NCBI GenBank assembly: GCA_002483145.1 | Contig: DLHJ01000012.1 | Coordinates: 442,610-506,609, forward strand | Length of the DNA stretch: 64,000 nt | Origin: Cellvibrio sp. UBA7671 | Lineage (GTDB): Bacteria; Pseudomonadota; Gammaproteobacteria; Pseudomonadales; Cellvibrionaceae | Direction of reading: 5' to 3' | In this document: positions 1 through 8,413 of the stretch, piece after piece | How the letters are laid out: each line of letters starts with the position of its first letter | Position numbering within the stretch: position 1 is the stretch's first letter | Position numbers and translations under genes: made by a program | The notes under the pieces: generated by a model | Seen by the model: the letters and a program-made list of their open reading frames with translations, nothing else | Database searches by the model: none | What the model was told of the DNA's origin: nothing

Positions 1-1509
1 GTACGGTTGGCAATTCAGCTTGCATGCGAAGCGATAACTTCATATACCGCTCTTACACGGCAAAATATTTTCAAATGGCTTTTGCTAGGCTGCTTTCCGC
101 AAGACGGACATTACATTACACATGGGATTGCATCGTTCTCAAGTAAACGTGGGCACCATAAAGTTCCTGAAGAGGCAGAGGTGACGCGGTTCGCACAGGT
201 CACTTATTTAATTGGCTTTACAGTCACTGATTTCATTGTTGAAAATAAAACGTTTCCACTCCATTTGGAGGTGGCAAGCTTCAAGAAGTACATTTTTCCC
301 TTCAATTCGGCATGTCCAGGGCAATATCCAAAAGCTTTCGATGCAGTGAATCGAGAAACAGGCGAATTCGAAAGTTTGGATACGTTGATGCAGAGGTTTC
401 CGAATTCTCCTAAGCGAATCACGAACTATTATCTCAAGCGCGCTCGTGCTCAATTACAAAAATCCAATGAAGACATGCGGTGTACAGCGAGATTACGCTT
501 GGCATCTATTGCTGTGGCTGCATACACACTTTTGCTGCAGCTGATTACTGGGATGTCCCCAGCGGAGCTGCGGGGAATTAAATACAGTGATGTGGTTGAG
601 GCAGGTACTGGTCAAGTTACTGCCGAACTGTCATCAATAAAAAATCGGGCGCGAGGAAAAAAAACGTATTATTCATTAGGAGGAAAGATCGGTCGCAGGA
701 TACTTCTAGATTATCTACGTATTCGAAATTGGCTGCTTGATGGTAAAGACTGTGATTATCTTTTTGCTCGCTTAGGGAGAACTGGATCATATACAGGCTC
801 TTTTTTAAAGCTGGATCGAGGATACTCGAAGAGCGCTATCGAAAGAATTCGTAAATTTGTTGACGACGAAAAATTAAAATATATAGGGCCATCTCAAGCG
901 AGAAAATATAAGAGTCTTGTGTTTCATGAATTAAAGATTCCCAACAAGTTGACAGCTTCAATACTGAATCACACAGAGAAAACAAACGCCGTTAACTACG
1001 CTGAAACATCGCCAGAGCGTTCGCAAATTGAATTTCATAACTATTGGGAATCCGTTCGGCGCCACGCCGCAACTATTATACATCGCAATACAAATAACGA
1101 TGATTCTCTAGTAACTCCCAGTGGCGTTGGAGGTTGCAACAGCTTTAGGAATCCAAGTACTTCTTTTGAGCGTGCGCCGTTAGTACCTGATTGCACTACT
1201 CAGTTTGGATGTCTTTATTGCGATCACTACATTTTTCACGCTGACTTTGAGGATTTACACAAATTGCTTAGTCTCAAATATGTTATTCAAGAGATAAGAA
1301 AATGCGCGAGTTCGATAGAGCATTCCACTAAGCTTTTGCAAGATCTAATGATTAGAATCGACCAAGTTGTCTTGGGTGTATCTGAAATTTCCGAGAATCA
1401 TAAACTAATTGTCTCTCAATCAAACCATCGGGTTTTTGAGCTGGGTGATCTAACCGCATTCTGGGAGGCGAGGTTGCGAAGGTTGGAACTAAGTGGAGTC
1501 GTACTATAA
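1..1509 (+). CDS. gmtY: Tyrosine-recombinase-like integrase, 5'-partial (GmtY-like)
   Basis: The frame is open to the window edge, so the gene probably starts upstream; the first start codon inside is TTG at 7. Counted from that TTG, the core at residues about 165-335 has the phage-integrase layout: an ITGMSPAELRG box, a basic beta-hairpin, a SQARKY box and an ILNHTEKTNAVNYA box. The residue aligned with the first catalytic Arg is Ser184 and the HxxR box reads S296-x-x-R299; H322 and a C-terminal Tyr (Y331) remain. A Cys cluster (CTTQFGCLYC, then H-x-D) follows near residue 400. Its stop overlaps the next start by one base. Size, order and partners fit the GmtY member of the gamma-mobile-trio known from mobile defence islands; the name is by resemblance only. 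Confidence 0.7.
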   Translation, partial: VRLAIQLACEAITSYTALTRQNIFKWLLLGCFPQDGHYITHGIASFSSKRGHHKVPEEAEVTRFAQVTYLIGFTVTDFIVENKTFPLHLEVASFKKYIFPFNSACPGQYPKAFDAVNRETGEFESLDTLMQRFPNSPKRITNYYLKRARAQLQKSNEDMRCTARLRLASIAVAAYTLLLQLITGMSPAELRGIKYSDVVEAGTGQVTAELSSIKNRARGKKTYYSLGGKIGRRILLDYLRIRNWLLDGKDCDYLFARLGRTGSYTGSFLKLDRGYSKSAIERIRKFVDDEKLKYIGPSQARKYKSLVFHELKIPNKLTASILNHTEKTNAVNYAETSPERSQIEFHNYWESVRRHAATIIHRNTNNDDSLVTPSGVGGCNSFRNPSTSFERAPLVPDCTTQFGCLYCDHYIFHADFEDLHKLLSLKYVIQEIRKCASSIEHSTKLLQDLMIRIDQVVLGVSEISENHKLIVSQSNHRVFELGDLTAFWEARLRRLELSGVVL

Positions 1510-3554
1510 TGAGGAGCCATTATGAGAGCAAAATGATAGCGCATAGATCGTTACCGCTGATATCGCAACCCGATTCATTCATCAAATTGCCGCTACAACC
1601 TTCTGATGACGTCATATTATGTCGAGATCCGGATGGCAAACCCACTGCTAGATTTGGAGACGACACTTGGTACTTTACCAGTTATCATCTGTCCCTATGC
1701 CGACCTGCGGTCATTCGCTTCCAACTTTTAGTCATTTGTTTAAATGGAAATAATGAGTTAGTTGCAGAAGTTAAAAGATTATTGTTTTTTCTGATTTATA
1801 ACTCAAGCGAAGAAAGTTTAAGTTTCAGTACATTGCTGAATTACTACAAGCTGCTGCGGCAAATGGCAGTATTTTGTAATTCATTTGAGGCGAATTCCCA
1901 TGTTGGGAAGTTGAGTATCATCACGCTTGTCACGAATAAATCATTCTTAAGGAAATTCTCCGAATTACATGTGCATAGACGTAACTTCAAGCCAAGGTTA
2001 AAGGCTTTTATGACGCACGTTAAGAATTTTCCTAAAGGCGTTGTTAACGAACCTTTAGTAAATCTTAAGGAGATAAACTTTGAATTGCATCCGGGAAATC
2101 AGGTTTGCGTTATTCCTTCCCGAATTTATGTATTGCTAATGAATAGCATGAGTGCTGAGCTTGCTCGCGTCCATGAAAATATGACGAATCTTGACAGGTT
2201 TATAGCCTGCTTTCGTGACGAGGCTTTTGGGGTAGGAATCAAGCATCAACGAGGCAAGCATGGCCTTAAATATGGTGAGTTTCGTGCAACTTTTGAAGAG
2301 GCTGTCTCTCTATATAAACTAGATGACCTTTTTACCGGGTATTTTGAGGCGAGTAATAGGAGAGAGTTGATCGGGGCCTTTGTGAAAATGCAGTTTCTCG
2401 TGAAAAATATTATTCACTTTTATACTGGGATGAGACATGAAGAAGCACTGAGATTAAAGTTTGGCTGCGTTCGCATTCAGGAAACCTTTCCTGCATTAGT
2501 AGATGATCTCGGTGTATCTCGAAGCGCTTCGAAATCTATAGACATAATTTCAACGACTACAAAGTTAACTAAGACGTTGCAATTGGAATCTTGGATCGCA
2601 ACTGAAGAGGTTGTTAAGGCAGTTGAAGTTGCGGAAAAAATATGCACCGGGCTATCTGCCTTAATCGATGAACCAGTCATTGAAAACTCTTCATATTTGT
2701 TTTTAAGTCCAAATATATTTCATGACAAGAGTAAGGGAGCGAAATCGATTCCTTATTTTAGTGCATTTCCTTTTCCCGTCACTACAACCGAGGAATTCAA
2801 GATCACGGTTGAGGATATTGAAGAATTATCCGTGAGTGATCCTGGTAGAGATTTTTTGAGTGATCCTAAGTTTTCTGTAGGGGAGTTTTGGAAGCTTACT
2901 TCACATCAGTATCGTCGTTCACTTGCATACTATGCGTCTAGTAGTGGCTTCGTTTCGCAGCCAAGTTTGAAGAGGCAGTTCAAGCATTTGTGCCTTCTTA
3001 TGTCACAATATTACAGCAATAATTTTGAAAATTTTAAAGCTGTTTTCGGCTACTTCGACGAAAAGCGTAATGAGTCTGTGCTATCTGGAAATCATATTGC
3101 TTTTGAGTTTCAGATTGGTATGTCAAAAGACGCTGCTGGACAAATCATGGCGTATTTGCTCGGAGATGAAACAGTGATACATGGTGGGGCCGTGAACCTC
3201 CTTGAGGATCAGAAAGATCGACACGCGCAACGCGGAACTAATATCATGGAAATGCGTTCGGTTACTGAAAGGGCAGTGAGGAATGGCGAGTTGGCTTATC
3301 GAGAGACGTTGCTCGGTGGATGCATGAAGTTAGGTCCTTGCGACAATTTTATGCTCGGGGATGTGACAAGTTGTATAAGCTGTGAGTCAGCGCTTATTCA
3401 AAGCGATAAAATTAATAATGTCACTCAAATTTTGGAAAAGGAAATATCCCAATATTCTCTGGAATCAGGTGAGTATCAAATTTGCTCTGAGGAGTTAGAG
3501 AAATTAAGAAAGCGTGCGAAGAAACTTATAAAAGTTGAGAATCTTCATGAGTGA
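1509..3554 (+). CDS. gmtZ: Tyrosine recombinase/integrase with full catalytic set (GmtZ-like)
   Basis: A 681-aa protein with all recognisable tyrosine-recombinase boxes: Arg309 in FYTGMRHEEALRLK, H466-x-x-R469 in SHQYRRS, H493 in KHLCLLMSQYY and the nucleophile candidate Y501 or Y502. A large N-terminal part (1-290) is probably the arm/core-binding region. The C-terminus carries a Cys pattern (GGCMKLGPC, then TSCISCESAL) that may bind zinc. ATG 1509 shares a base with the upstream stop, so the two proteins are translationally coupled. It is the likely catalytic subunit of a three-protein recombinase like GmtY-Z-X or the Tn554-type TnpA/B/C set. Symbol assigned from synteny and size. Confidence 0.72.
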   Translation: MRSHYESKMIAHRSLPLISQPDSFIKLPLQPSDDVILCRDPDGKPTARFGDDTWYFTSYHLSLCRPAVIRFQLLVICLNGNNELVAEVKRLLFFLIYNSSEESLSFSTLLNYYKLLRQMAVFCNSFEANSHVGKLSIITLVTNKSFLRKFSELHVHRRNFKPRLKAFMTHVKNFPKGVVNEPLVNLKEINFELHPGNQVCVIPSRIYVLLMNSMSAELARVHENMTNLDRFIACFRDEAFGVGIKHQRGKHGLKYGEFRATFEEAVSLYKLDDLFTGYFEASNRRELIGAFVKMQFLVKNIIHFYTGMRHEEALRLKFGCVRIQETFPALVDDLGVSRSASKSIDIISTTTKLTKTLQLESWIATEEVVKAVEVAEKICTGLSALIDEPVIENSSYLFLSPNIFHDKSKGAKSIPYFSAFPFPVTTTEEFKITVEDIEELSVSDPGRDFLSDPKFSVGEFWKLTSHQYRRSLAYYASSSGFVSQPSLKRQFKHLCLLMSQYYSNNFENFKAVFGYFDEKRNESVLSGNHIAFEFQIGMSKDAAGQIMAYLLGDETVIHGGAVNLLEDQKDRHAQRGTNIMEMRSVTERAVRNGELAYRETLLGGCMKLGPCDNFMLGDVTSCISCESALIQSDKINNVTQILEKEISQYSLESGEYQICSEELEKLRKRAKKLIKVENLHE

Positions 3555-3933
3555 TGATGGCTTGATTAAGTGTCAGGCGGCTTTCCTTCGACTTAAAACG
3601 AATAAAGACCTGGATAGACGTAAAATTACCGCAAGCTTTGTAAGTTCTGAAGCCGGATTTGACAGGGGATATCTCAAAAAGTCCCGTTCTCACCATTTGT
3701 TGCTTATAGGGCAAATTGAGGCGTTTAAAAAATCTAATGTAAAAGCAGTAGATAGCGTTAAAGTTAAATATCGCCGAGCTATATCTCGAATTGAATCGCT
3801 TGAAAAGGAGCTCGAAGAATGTAAAGAAACGATGTACAAGGTGCTGACGCAGAATCTTCAACTAGTCGAAACTGTGCATCGACTGGAACGTCTCATAAAA
3901 CCCACAAGCGCCAGCCAAATCGATTTATATTAG
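3547..3933 (+). CDS. gmtX: Small HTH/coiled-coil recombinase accessory protein (GmtX-like)
   Basis: A 128-aa basic protein starting at ATG 3547 inside the 3' end of the integrase gene (8-base overlap). The N-terminal half looks like a helix-turn-helix (ITASFVSSEAGFDRGYLKKS), and residues about 75-125 form a leucine/glutamate coiled coil (YRRAISRIESLEKELEECKE). This architecture is typical of the third small gene in three-gene tyrosine-recombinase modules (DUF6262/TnpC-like, GmtX). It probably binds DNA with the two integrases. A longer start, TTG 3535, is possible but less likely. The gene converges on the next one with a 9-bp gap. Confidence 0.6.
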   Translation: MSDDGLIKCQAAFLRLKTNKDLDRRKITASFVSSEAGFDRGYLKKSRSHHLLLIGQIEAFKKSNVKAVDSVKVKYRRAISRIESLEKELEECKETMYKVLTQNLQLVETVHRLERLIKPTSASQIDLY

Positions 3934-3942
3934 TGGTGAGCG

Positions 3943-4668
3943 TTACCGGGGTAAACGAATTCTACTTATCCTAGGTAGCGCCGGTAGTATTTTCTCTGCG
4001 ATACGAGAAATCATAGACGCTTTGATTTGGGCTGGACGCTTGTACTCTTCTAAATCGTCTTTGTTGCTTGAATTCGAATATTTTTCGAAAGCATTCTCAA
4101 TAATTTCTGCGAAGTTAACGCTGGCATTTGGATGGACGCGGTTCTGTTTCATTTTGATTGAACGCCAAAGTAAAGCGTATACGTTTTCCAATTTAAGTTC
4201 CATTAACATCAATTTGAGCTTCGCATTATTAGCCTCGTAGTTCGTGATGTTAAGTTTTGACTTTGCTGCATAAAACTGGATATAGGCGATACAATCATGT
4301 GCCAAGATCTCAATGCGTAGTGAGAGAATATAAAGTTCATTTCCGCGATCTGCCTTTACGAATTCTAATAGCTTTTTCGACATTTCAAAGTTGAAAATGC
4401 GGTGTATCTCATCACCGATAGGGTTTTTGATATACATAGTCTTTTCTTTCTCCGATAGCGGACTACCTGATTCTACCCATTCATGCTCAATAGCTTGGCC
4501 CTCAATCAGTCTCCTCAAACATGCACGACTGTAGTCTGCAGTCGGGGTAAGTCTCCGGGCTATTATTTGGTCTTCGGTCAGATACCGTTCCTCCGACTTA
4601 AAACATAAGGCAAGCGCTTGCTTAAACACCGTTTGCACCATTTCTTCTCGGCTTGCTTCGTCTGGCAT
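3943..4668 (-). CDS. Hypothetical protein, island cargo
   Basis: A 241-aa protein with a good ribosome binding site (AAAGAGG, 6 nt before ATG). I recognise no family. The N-terminal 90 residues are predicted to be helical with a DYSRACLRRLIEGQAI segment that could be a winged-helix or HTH element. The middle is helical (EFVKADRGNELYILSLRIEI) and the C-terminus is basic (SRIRLPR). It ends 9 bp from the convergent recombinase accessory gene and is divergent from the XRE regulator, so it may belong to the mobility/maintenance part of the island. Function unknown. Confidence 0.55.
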   Translation of the reverse strand: MPDEASREEMVQTVFKQALALCFKSEERYLTEDQIIARRLTPTADYSRACLRRLIEGQAIEHEWVESGSPLSEKEKTMYIKNPIGDEIHRIFNFEMSKKLLEFVKADRGNELYILSLRIEILAHDCIAYIQFYAAKSKLNITNYEANNAKLKLMLMELKLENVYALLWRSIKMKQNRVHPNASVNFAEIIENAFEKYSNSSNKDDLEEYKRPAQIKASMISRIAEKILPALPRISRIRLPR

Positions 4669-4685
4669 ATGAACCTCTTTATCTG

Positions 4686-4716
4686 AGGCCGGGCGAGGAC
4701 GCTTGTCGCCCGGCCT
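4686..4716. repeat. 11-bp perfect inverted repeat in divergent promoter region
   Basis: AGGCCGGGCGA (4686-4696) and TCGCCCGGCCT (4706-4716) are exact reverse complements around a 9-nt loop. It is strikingly G+C-rich against its A+T-rich surroundings. It sits between the divergent 241-aa gene and the XRE gene. There is no T-tract, so a simple terminator is unlikely; an operator or a recombination-related site are the options. Confidence 0.55.
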
Positions 4717-4793
4717 GACTGAAAATGAGAACTTTAGACCGTGGAGTTATAGTCCGTCAAACGTGATAGTCCTGTTTTTTGAGCTGGGCTATC

Positions 4794-5042
4794 ATGAAAG
4801 ATGCAAGAATCGTCGCCTTCGGGCGTACCGTAAGAGAACTCAGAACCGCAAAGGGGATCACTCAGGAAGCATTCGCCCACACGTCCGGACTGGATCGCAG
4901 TTATTTTGGGCATATTGAGCGAGGCAGCAAGAACGTAACGCTCCGCATGATTTATCAGATAGCGGATGGTCTTGGGATGACCGTTGTGGAGTTGTTGCAA
5001 GCCGTTCAGGATAATCAAGAAAAGCATGACCGAAAAATTTAG
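4794..5042 (+). CDS. XRE-family HTH transcriptional regulator
   Basis: An 82-aa single-domain HTH_3/XRE (Cro/cI-like) DNA-binding protein: FGRTVRELRTAKGITQEAF, then SYFGHIERGSKNVT and IYQIADGLGM give the classic five-helix fold. A TTG at 4779 would extend it by five residues; ATG 4794 is preferred. It lies beside a strong inverted repeat that may be its operator. The downstream ORF overlaps its 3' end. Probably a local repressor of the island cargo or of itself. Confidence 0.85.
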   Translation: MKDARIVAFGRTVRELRTAKGITQEAFAHTSGLDRSYFGHIERGSKNVTLRMIYQIADGLGMTVVELLQAVQDNQEKHDRKI

Positions 5043-5244
5043 CTCTGAAGAAGAGTTGCATGAATACTTACAGTTTTAAGATTTGGAGGGTTTAGGCAGC
5101 GAACTCTCCGAGACCAGAGAGGCTTTAGTTGAAGCATTTTCTGCAAAAAGAATGGATCTTAATCGGTGGTGGGTGCGCACCGATGTTGGTTGGATTTGCC
5201 TGTTTTGCAAGCGAGGGAAACCTGAGATGGTAAGGTTAAACTAA
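5026..5244 (+). pseudogene. Broken small ORF overlapping the XRE gene (in-frame TAA)
   Basis: ATG 5026 overlaps the end of the XRE gene. The frame reads 17 codons (ending HEYLQF), hits TAA at 5077-5079, then stays open in the same frame to TAA 5242-5244 with protein-like content (GSELSETREALVEAF, then RTDVGWICLFCKRGKPEMV with a CxxC pair). This suggests a 72-codon partner of the XRE regulator inactivated by one nonsense change. A fresh start for the second part is not obvious. Confidence 0.45.
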
Positions 5245-5285
5245 CATGGATACCTGTCAGCTTGGATAAATAGAGTAGGTTTTCA

Positions 5286-6635
5286 CTATTCCGTTACATT
5301 TTCGAAGCGAGATAAGTTTGAATAAAATGTTAAAAAAAATGTACCGATATCTGCATTTACAAAGCTGTTTTTCGCCACTATAGCTTCTATCGTTTCTTGG
5401 GGCAGATCTGATTGCTCGTAAAACTCCTCGCTGTAGAGAAAGATGACTTTGTCCGCGATTTCATCTAGAAAGCCTATGCAATGTAGGTCATGCAGGGATG
5501 GCCTTTTCATTATTCTTTGGTCAATTTTTCGATCCACATTCGTTGTGAGTACAACGCATATATTTAAGGTCTTTGCCATCATGCTAAGTTTTTTAATTAC
5601 GACTTCGGGATGATTCTCCTTATTCTTTTGTTTTTCGTTAAAGAGAAGTGCATCCAGACCATCTATTACTATCAGCGCAACATTTTTTTCATCTATTAAT
5701 TTTTTGGTTTTTATTTTTATATCATCGAGATCTAGAGAAATATTATCATCAATATGGAGCTGGAGGTCTTTGATACGTCCTACAGCGCCCGCCAAACTCG
5801 GCCAGTGGGTTTCATCTAGTAGCCCCTTCGCCATAACTCGATCTGGGATTTTAGATTCGGAAACGAGCAGCTTTCGTGTTACACGTTCAGCGGAGCAATT
5901 AAAACTGAAATATCCGACGCCCTTTTTTTCATTTGCCGCCACGTAATTTGCTATTTGCAGAGCAAAGCTTGACCGTAATGATTCAGAGCGACCTGATATT
6001 GCGATCAATTCTGCTGGCATTAAACCGTGCAAATACGAGTCAAATAGTGTGAATCCAGAACGAATTCCTAGAATGGACGGAGTGTCATCCAGAAACGACT
6101 TAAACATTCTGTCCACGGTTGATATTTCTGATCTAAGTAAATCGTTTATCTTATGAAATTCGCTATTTTCGGTTTTACGAAATTTTAAATTATTTATTTC
6201 TTCTATGGCTGTGCTTATTCCCGACGTCACATCTACCCATGCTTCGTCTTCGTTATTCCAAAGTGTAATTGCCGTTCCACCCTTCGGAAGTGTTTGCAGT
6301 TTCGCAAATGGAGTTTCCTTCCAATCTATTGGCCGAAGTATTATCGGAATAACGATTGCTTGCTTTGAATCGTGTAATTGAAGCGCTATTTCCATTTCCT
6401 TTTCATAGCAATAGTCTGAGGCTAGAAAATCAGCACTTATCATTAGAAGTATTATGTCGGCTGATTTAAGCTCATGATCGATTTTCTTTTCCCATTCGGA
6501 GCCAGCTGTAATCTTCCTGTCGTGCCAGGAAATTAAAGCTCCTTTGCGCACAAGTAGTTTCAACCGGGTTTCGAGAGACTCGCGAAAATTCTCATCTTTA
6601 TGGGAGTAACTGTAGAATATTTTTAATGGATCCAT
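5286..6635 (-). CDS. TIR domain fused to DnaB-like helicase C-terminal domain with degenerate Walker A
   Basis: A 449-aa two-domain protein. Residues 1-150 are a bacterial TIR domain (KIFYSYSHKDENFRESL; SADFLASDYCYEKEMEIAL with putative catalytic E80). Residues about 187-446 follow the replicative helicase DnaB C-terminal RecA fold: GIRSGFTLFDSYLHGLMPAEL, FSFNCSAERVTRKLL, the Walker B strand ALIVIDGLDALL (D325) and a closing SRFENV. The Walker A equivalent reads GRSESLRSS (215-223): the expected Gly-Lys-Thr is L220-R221-S222, and the DLRESG arginine motif is DLHCIG. ATP hydrolysis is therefore doubtful, and it may act as an oligomerisation or sensing platform. It is the last gene of the TIR operon, 54 bp after the SLOG gene. 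A Thoeris-like or NADase effector role is inferred. Confidence 0.8.
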   Translation of the reverse strand: MDPLKIFYSYSHKDENFRESLETRLKLLVRKGALISWHDRKITAGSEWEKKIDHELKSADIILLMISADFLASDYCYEKEMEIALQLHDSKQAIVIPIILRPIDWKETPFAKLQTLPKGGTAITLWNNEDEAWVDVTSGISTAIEEINNLKFRKTENSEFHKINDLLRSEISTVDRMFKSFLDDTPSILGIRSGFTLFDSYLHGLMPAELIAISGRSESLRSSFALQIANYVAANEKKGVGYFSFNCSAERVTRKLLVSESKIPDRVMAKGLLDETHWPSLAGAVGRIKDLQLHIDDNISLDLDDIKIKTKKLIDEKNVALIVIDGLDALLFNEKQKNKENHPEVVIKKLSMMAKTLNICVVLTTNVDRKIDQRIMKRPSLHDLHCIGFLDEIADKVIFLYSEEFYEQSDLPQETIEAIVAKNSFVNADIGTFFLTFYSNLSRFENVTE

Positions 6636-6689
6636 TTACACGACTCAGTCCGATTCATAAAAAAATGTTTTGTTTGCGGGTGCAGCTAT

Positions 6690-7253
6690 TTACGGTAGTT
6701 CGGTATGGAAAAGTGAGGCAAAATCGATGGTATAAGATGCCAAATGCCCTAGTGCGTATAGATTATGAGCCAACTCTCTTGCGGCACCGCCTGTGCCACC
6801 GACTGGCAACACTTTGGCTCTAGGATGAAATGATTTGAATAAATCATATTCTGCATGGATACCTTCCATCCCTCCAATAAAAACGGCTGCGGATATTTGT
6901 GGTCTGGACAACATTTCTGTCCGCATTTTTAATAAGCTTGCATTGAGGTCATTATTCACTGCATCTACGTAGTTGACGTTCTTAAACCTTTGGTTCTCCT
7001 CAGGGAAAAAATCCTTAAAGAATTTACTCTGGTATAACACTACGGATTGTGAATAATCTACACCGAGGCTTTCGCAAATAGCCCAGATCATTGGGGTAAT
7101 AGCGGGGTGGCCTCCCCAAACAATGCGAGAGGAGCGAATAACGGAAATCACAAGTTCTCGAACTGCATACTGAATTAAGAATGGATCCGCAGTTTCATGA
7201 TAATTTCCACGTCCGACGATGGGCACGCTCGCAGATAAAAATATTTCATTCAT
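6690..7253 (-). CDS. SLOG-domain-like protein (TPALS/STALD type)
   Basis: A 187-aa Rossmann-like protein with three glycine turns typical of SLOG nucleotide-binding folds: RIVWGGHPAITPMI, FIGGMEGIHAEYDLF and PVGGTGGAARELA. SLOG families associated with TIR and Sir2 proteins are proposed sensors or processors of nucleotide signals; in Thoeris the SLOG domain of ThsA binds the TIR-made cyclic ADP-ribose signal. Here it stands alone, with no attached Sir2 or membrane effector. ATG 7253 overlaps the upstream TIR gene by 4 bp, implying coupled expression. It is a good candidate for ligand receptor in this operon; the substrate is unknown. Confidence 0.7.
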   Translation of the reverse strand: MNEIFLSASVPIVGRGNYHETADPFLIQYAVRELVISVIRSSRIVWGGHPAITPMIWAICESLGVDYSQSVVLYQSKFFKDFFPEENQRFKNVNYVDAVNNDLNASLLKMRTEMLSRPQISAAVFIGGMEGIHAEYDLFKSFHPRAKVLPVGGTGGAARELAHNLYALGHLASYTIDFASLFHTELP

Positions 7254-8401
7254 GCTTGGGGCTCCCAGTCAGCAAATATCCATCCGGCTTCGTCAATTGT
7301 AACCCAGCGAGCTTCGGATACTTGCTTACCAAGCCAGTTGAGGTGATCTAACCAATCTCGGCTTATGCCCACCGGGTCGTAGACAACTGCAACGGACTTT
7401 CCAGCTGCATTAATGGCTGCATCGTGCAATGTTCTTGAAGTGGGTACACCGACCACTGGATAGCCGATGATATCTTTGTCCATAGGTAAACGGATGTAGA
7501 TTGCTTTATGCCGACCTACGCCAATAACCTCACCCTGGATCCTTTCGATATGGTTGCGCACTCGACTGACCAAGCTTTTATGTCTTACAGCATGACTTTG
7601 GCTTCGCACGCCTTCCAACTGAAGACAAATTCGCTGCACGGCCTCCGGTGCGAGGCTACCGGAAACAATATCTATTTCCTCCCCAATTAGCTCAACGCGG
7701 CTTACCGTCTCGGTACGTCGCGATGGGGTGGCATCGGGCCAACCAACTCGTAAGACCGATATTCCTTTAGCTAATGCCCGACCGAACTCGGCGTTTGTCC
7801 ACCTACTCTCGAAATAGTTGGGGGTATCCAGCATGAGCAGAACGTCCGAATCACATAATTTGTGCCACAGCATCGATTGGAAATCATCGGCAGGGGCAAT
7901 TCCATGGGTATCCAGAAACACTTCAAATAATCGAGCAGACAGCTCGTCAAACAATTGAAGCGCTGCTGCACGAGCTTCATCGCGACGGTAACTTACGAAT
8001 ACGCGCCTCTGCCGAGGCAATAGTCCAGCGCATTCCAATAGTGCTGTGGCTGTCCTAACCGGCCCAGTGATGTCGTAACCTAAGCAGTTAAATGGACGAA
8101 GTAAGGGTGGAACTTCTTCGGTGACTCTATTTAAGGCAGAGGCGACGGGAAGAATCGGAATTCCACGGTGTAGAAAATCCTGTAAATGTCCTTCCCGAAC
8201 GTGGGGTGCGCAAAAAAATATAGCGGCCGAACATCGCCTTTCATCGGGTCGAAAATCAGTCTCATTGAGAGTCCAGGAAATTTCGTGACCAAGGCGCAAG
8301 CCAAATGCCTGAATAGCCTTGGCAATTTCCTGTTCAATTTCTGCTCTTGCCTGTTCAGGTGGGTCACCCAGTAGGGCCAAATGGTACAGCGGGCTGTCCA
8401 T
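7250..8401 (-). CDS. TIR-domain protein with N- and C-terminal extensions
   Basis: A 383-aa protein. A central TIR domain begins near residue 132 (RRVFVSYRRDEARAAAL) and includes LCDSDVLLMLDTPNYFES and RWTNAEFGRAL, where E205 is the likely NADase glutamate. Residues 1-128 form a separate alpha/beta domain (HLALLGDPPEQ; SAAIFFCAPHVREGHLQDFL) that may be a diverged TIR- or SLOG-like module. Residues 270-383 are another unassigned alpha/beta domain ending EAGWIFADWE. It is third in the minus-strand TIR operon, 12 bp after the previous TIR gene and overlapping the SLOG gene. Confidence 0.75.
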   Translation of the reverse strand: MDSPLYHLALLGDPPEQARAEIEQEIAKAIQAFGLRLGHEISWTLNETDFRPDERRCSAAIFFCAPHVREGHLQDFLHRGIPILPVASALNRVTEEVPPLLRPFNCLGYDITGPVRTATALLECAGLLPRQRRVFVSYRRDEARAAALQLFDELSARLFEVFLDTHGIAPADDFQSMLWHKLCDSDVLLMLDTPNYFESRWTNAEFGRALAKGISVLRVGWPDATPSRRTETVSRVELIGEEIDIVSGSLAPEAVQRICLQLEGVRSQSHAVRHKSLVSRVRNHIERIQGEVIGVGRHKAIYIRLPMDKDIIGYPVVGVPTSRTLHDAAINAAGKSVAVVYDPVGISRDWLDHLNWLGKQVSEARWVTIDEAGWIFADWEPQA

Positions 8402-8413
8402 ATGTTTTTCTCC

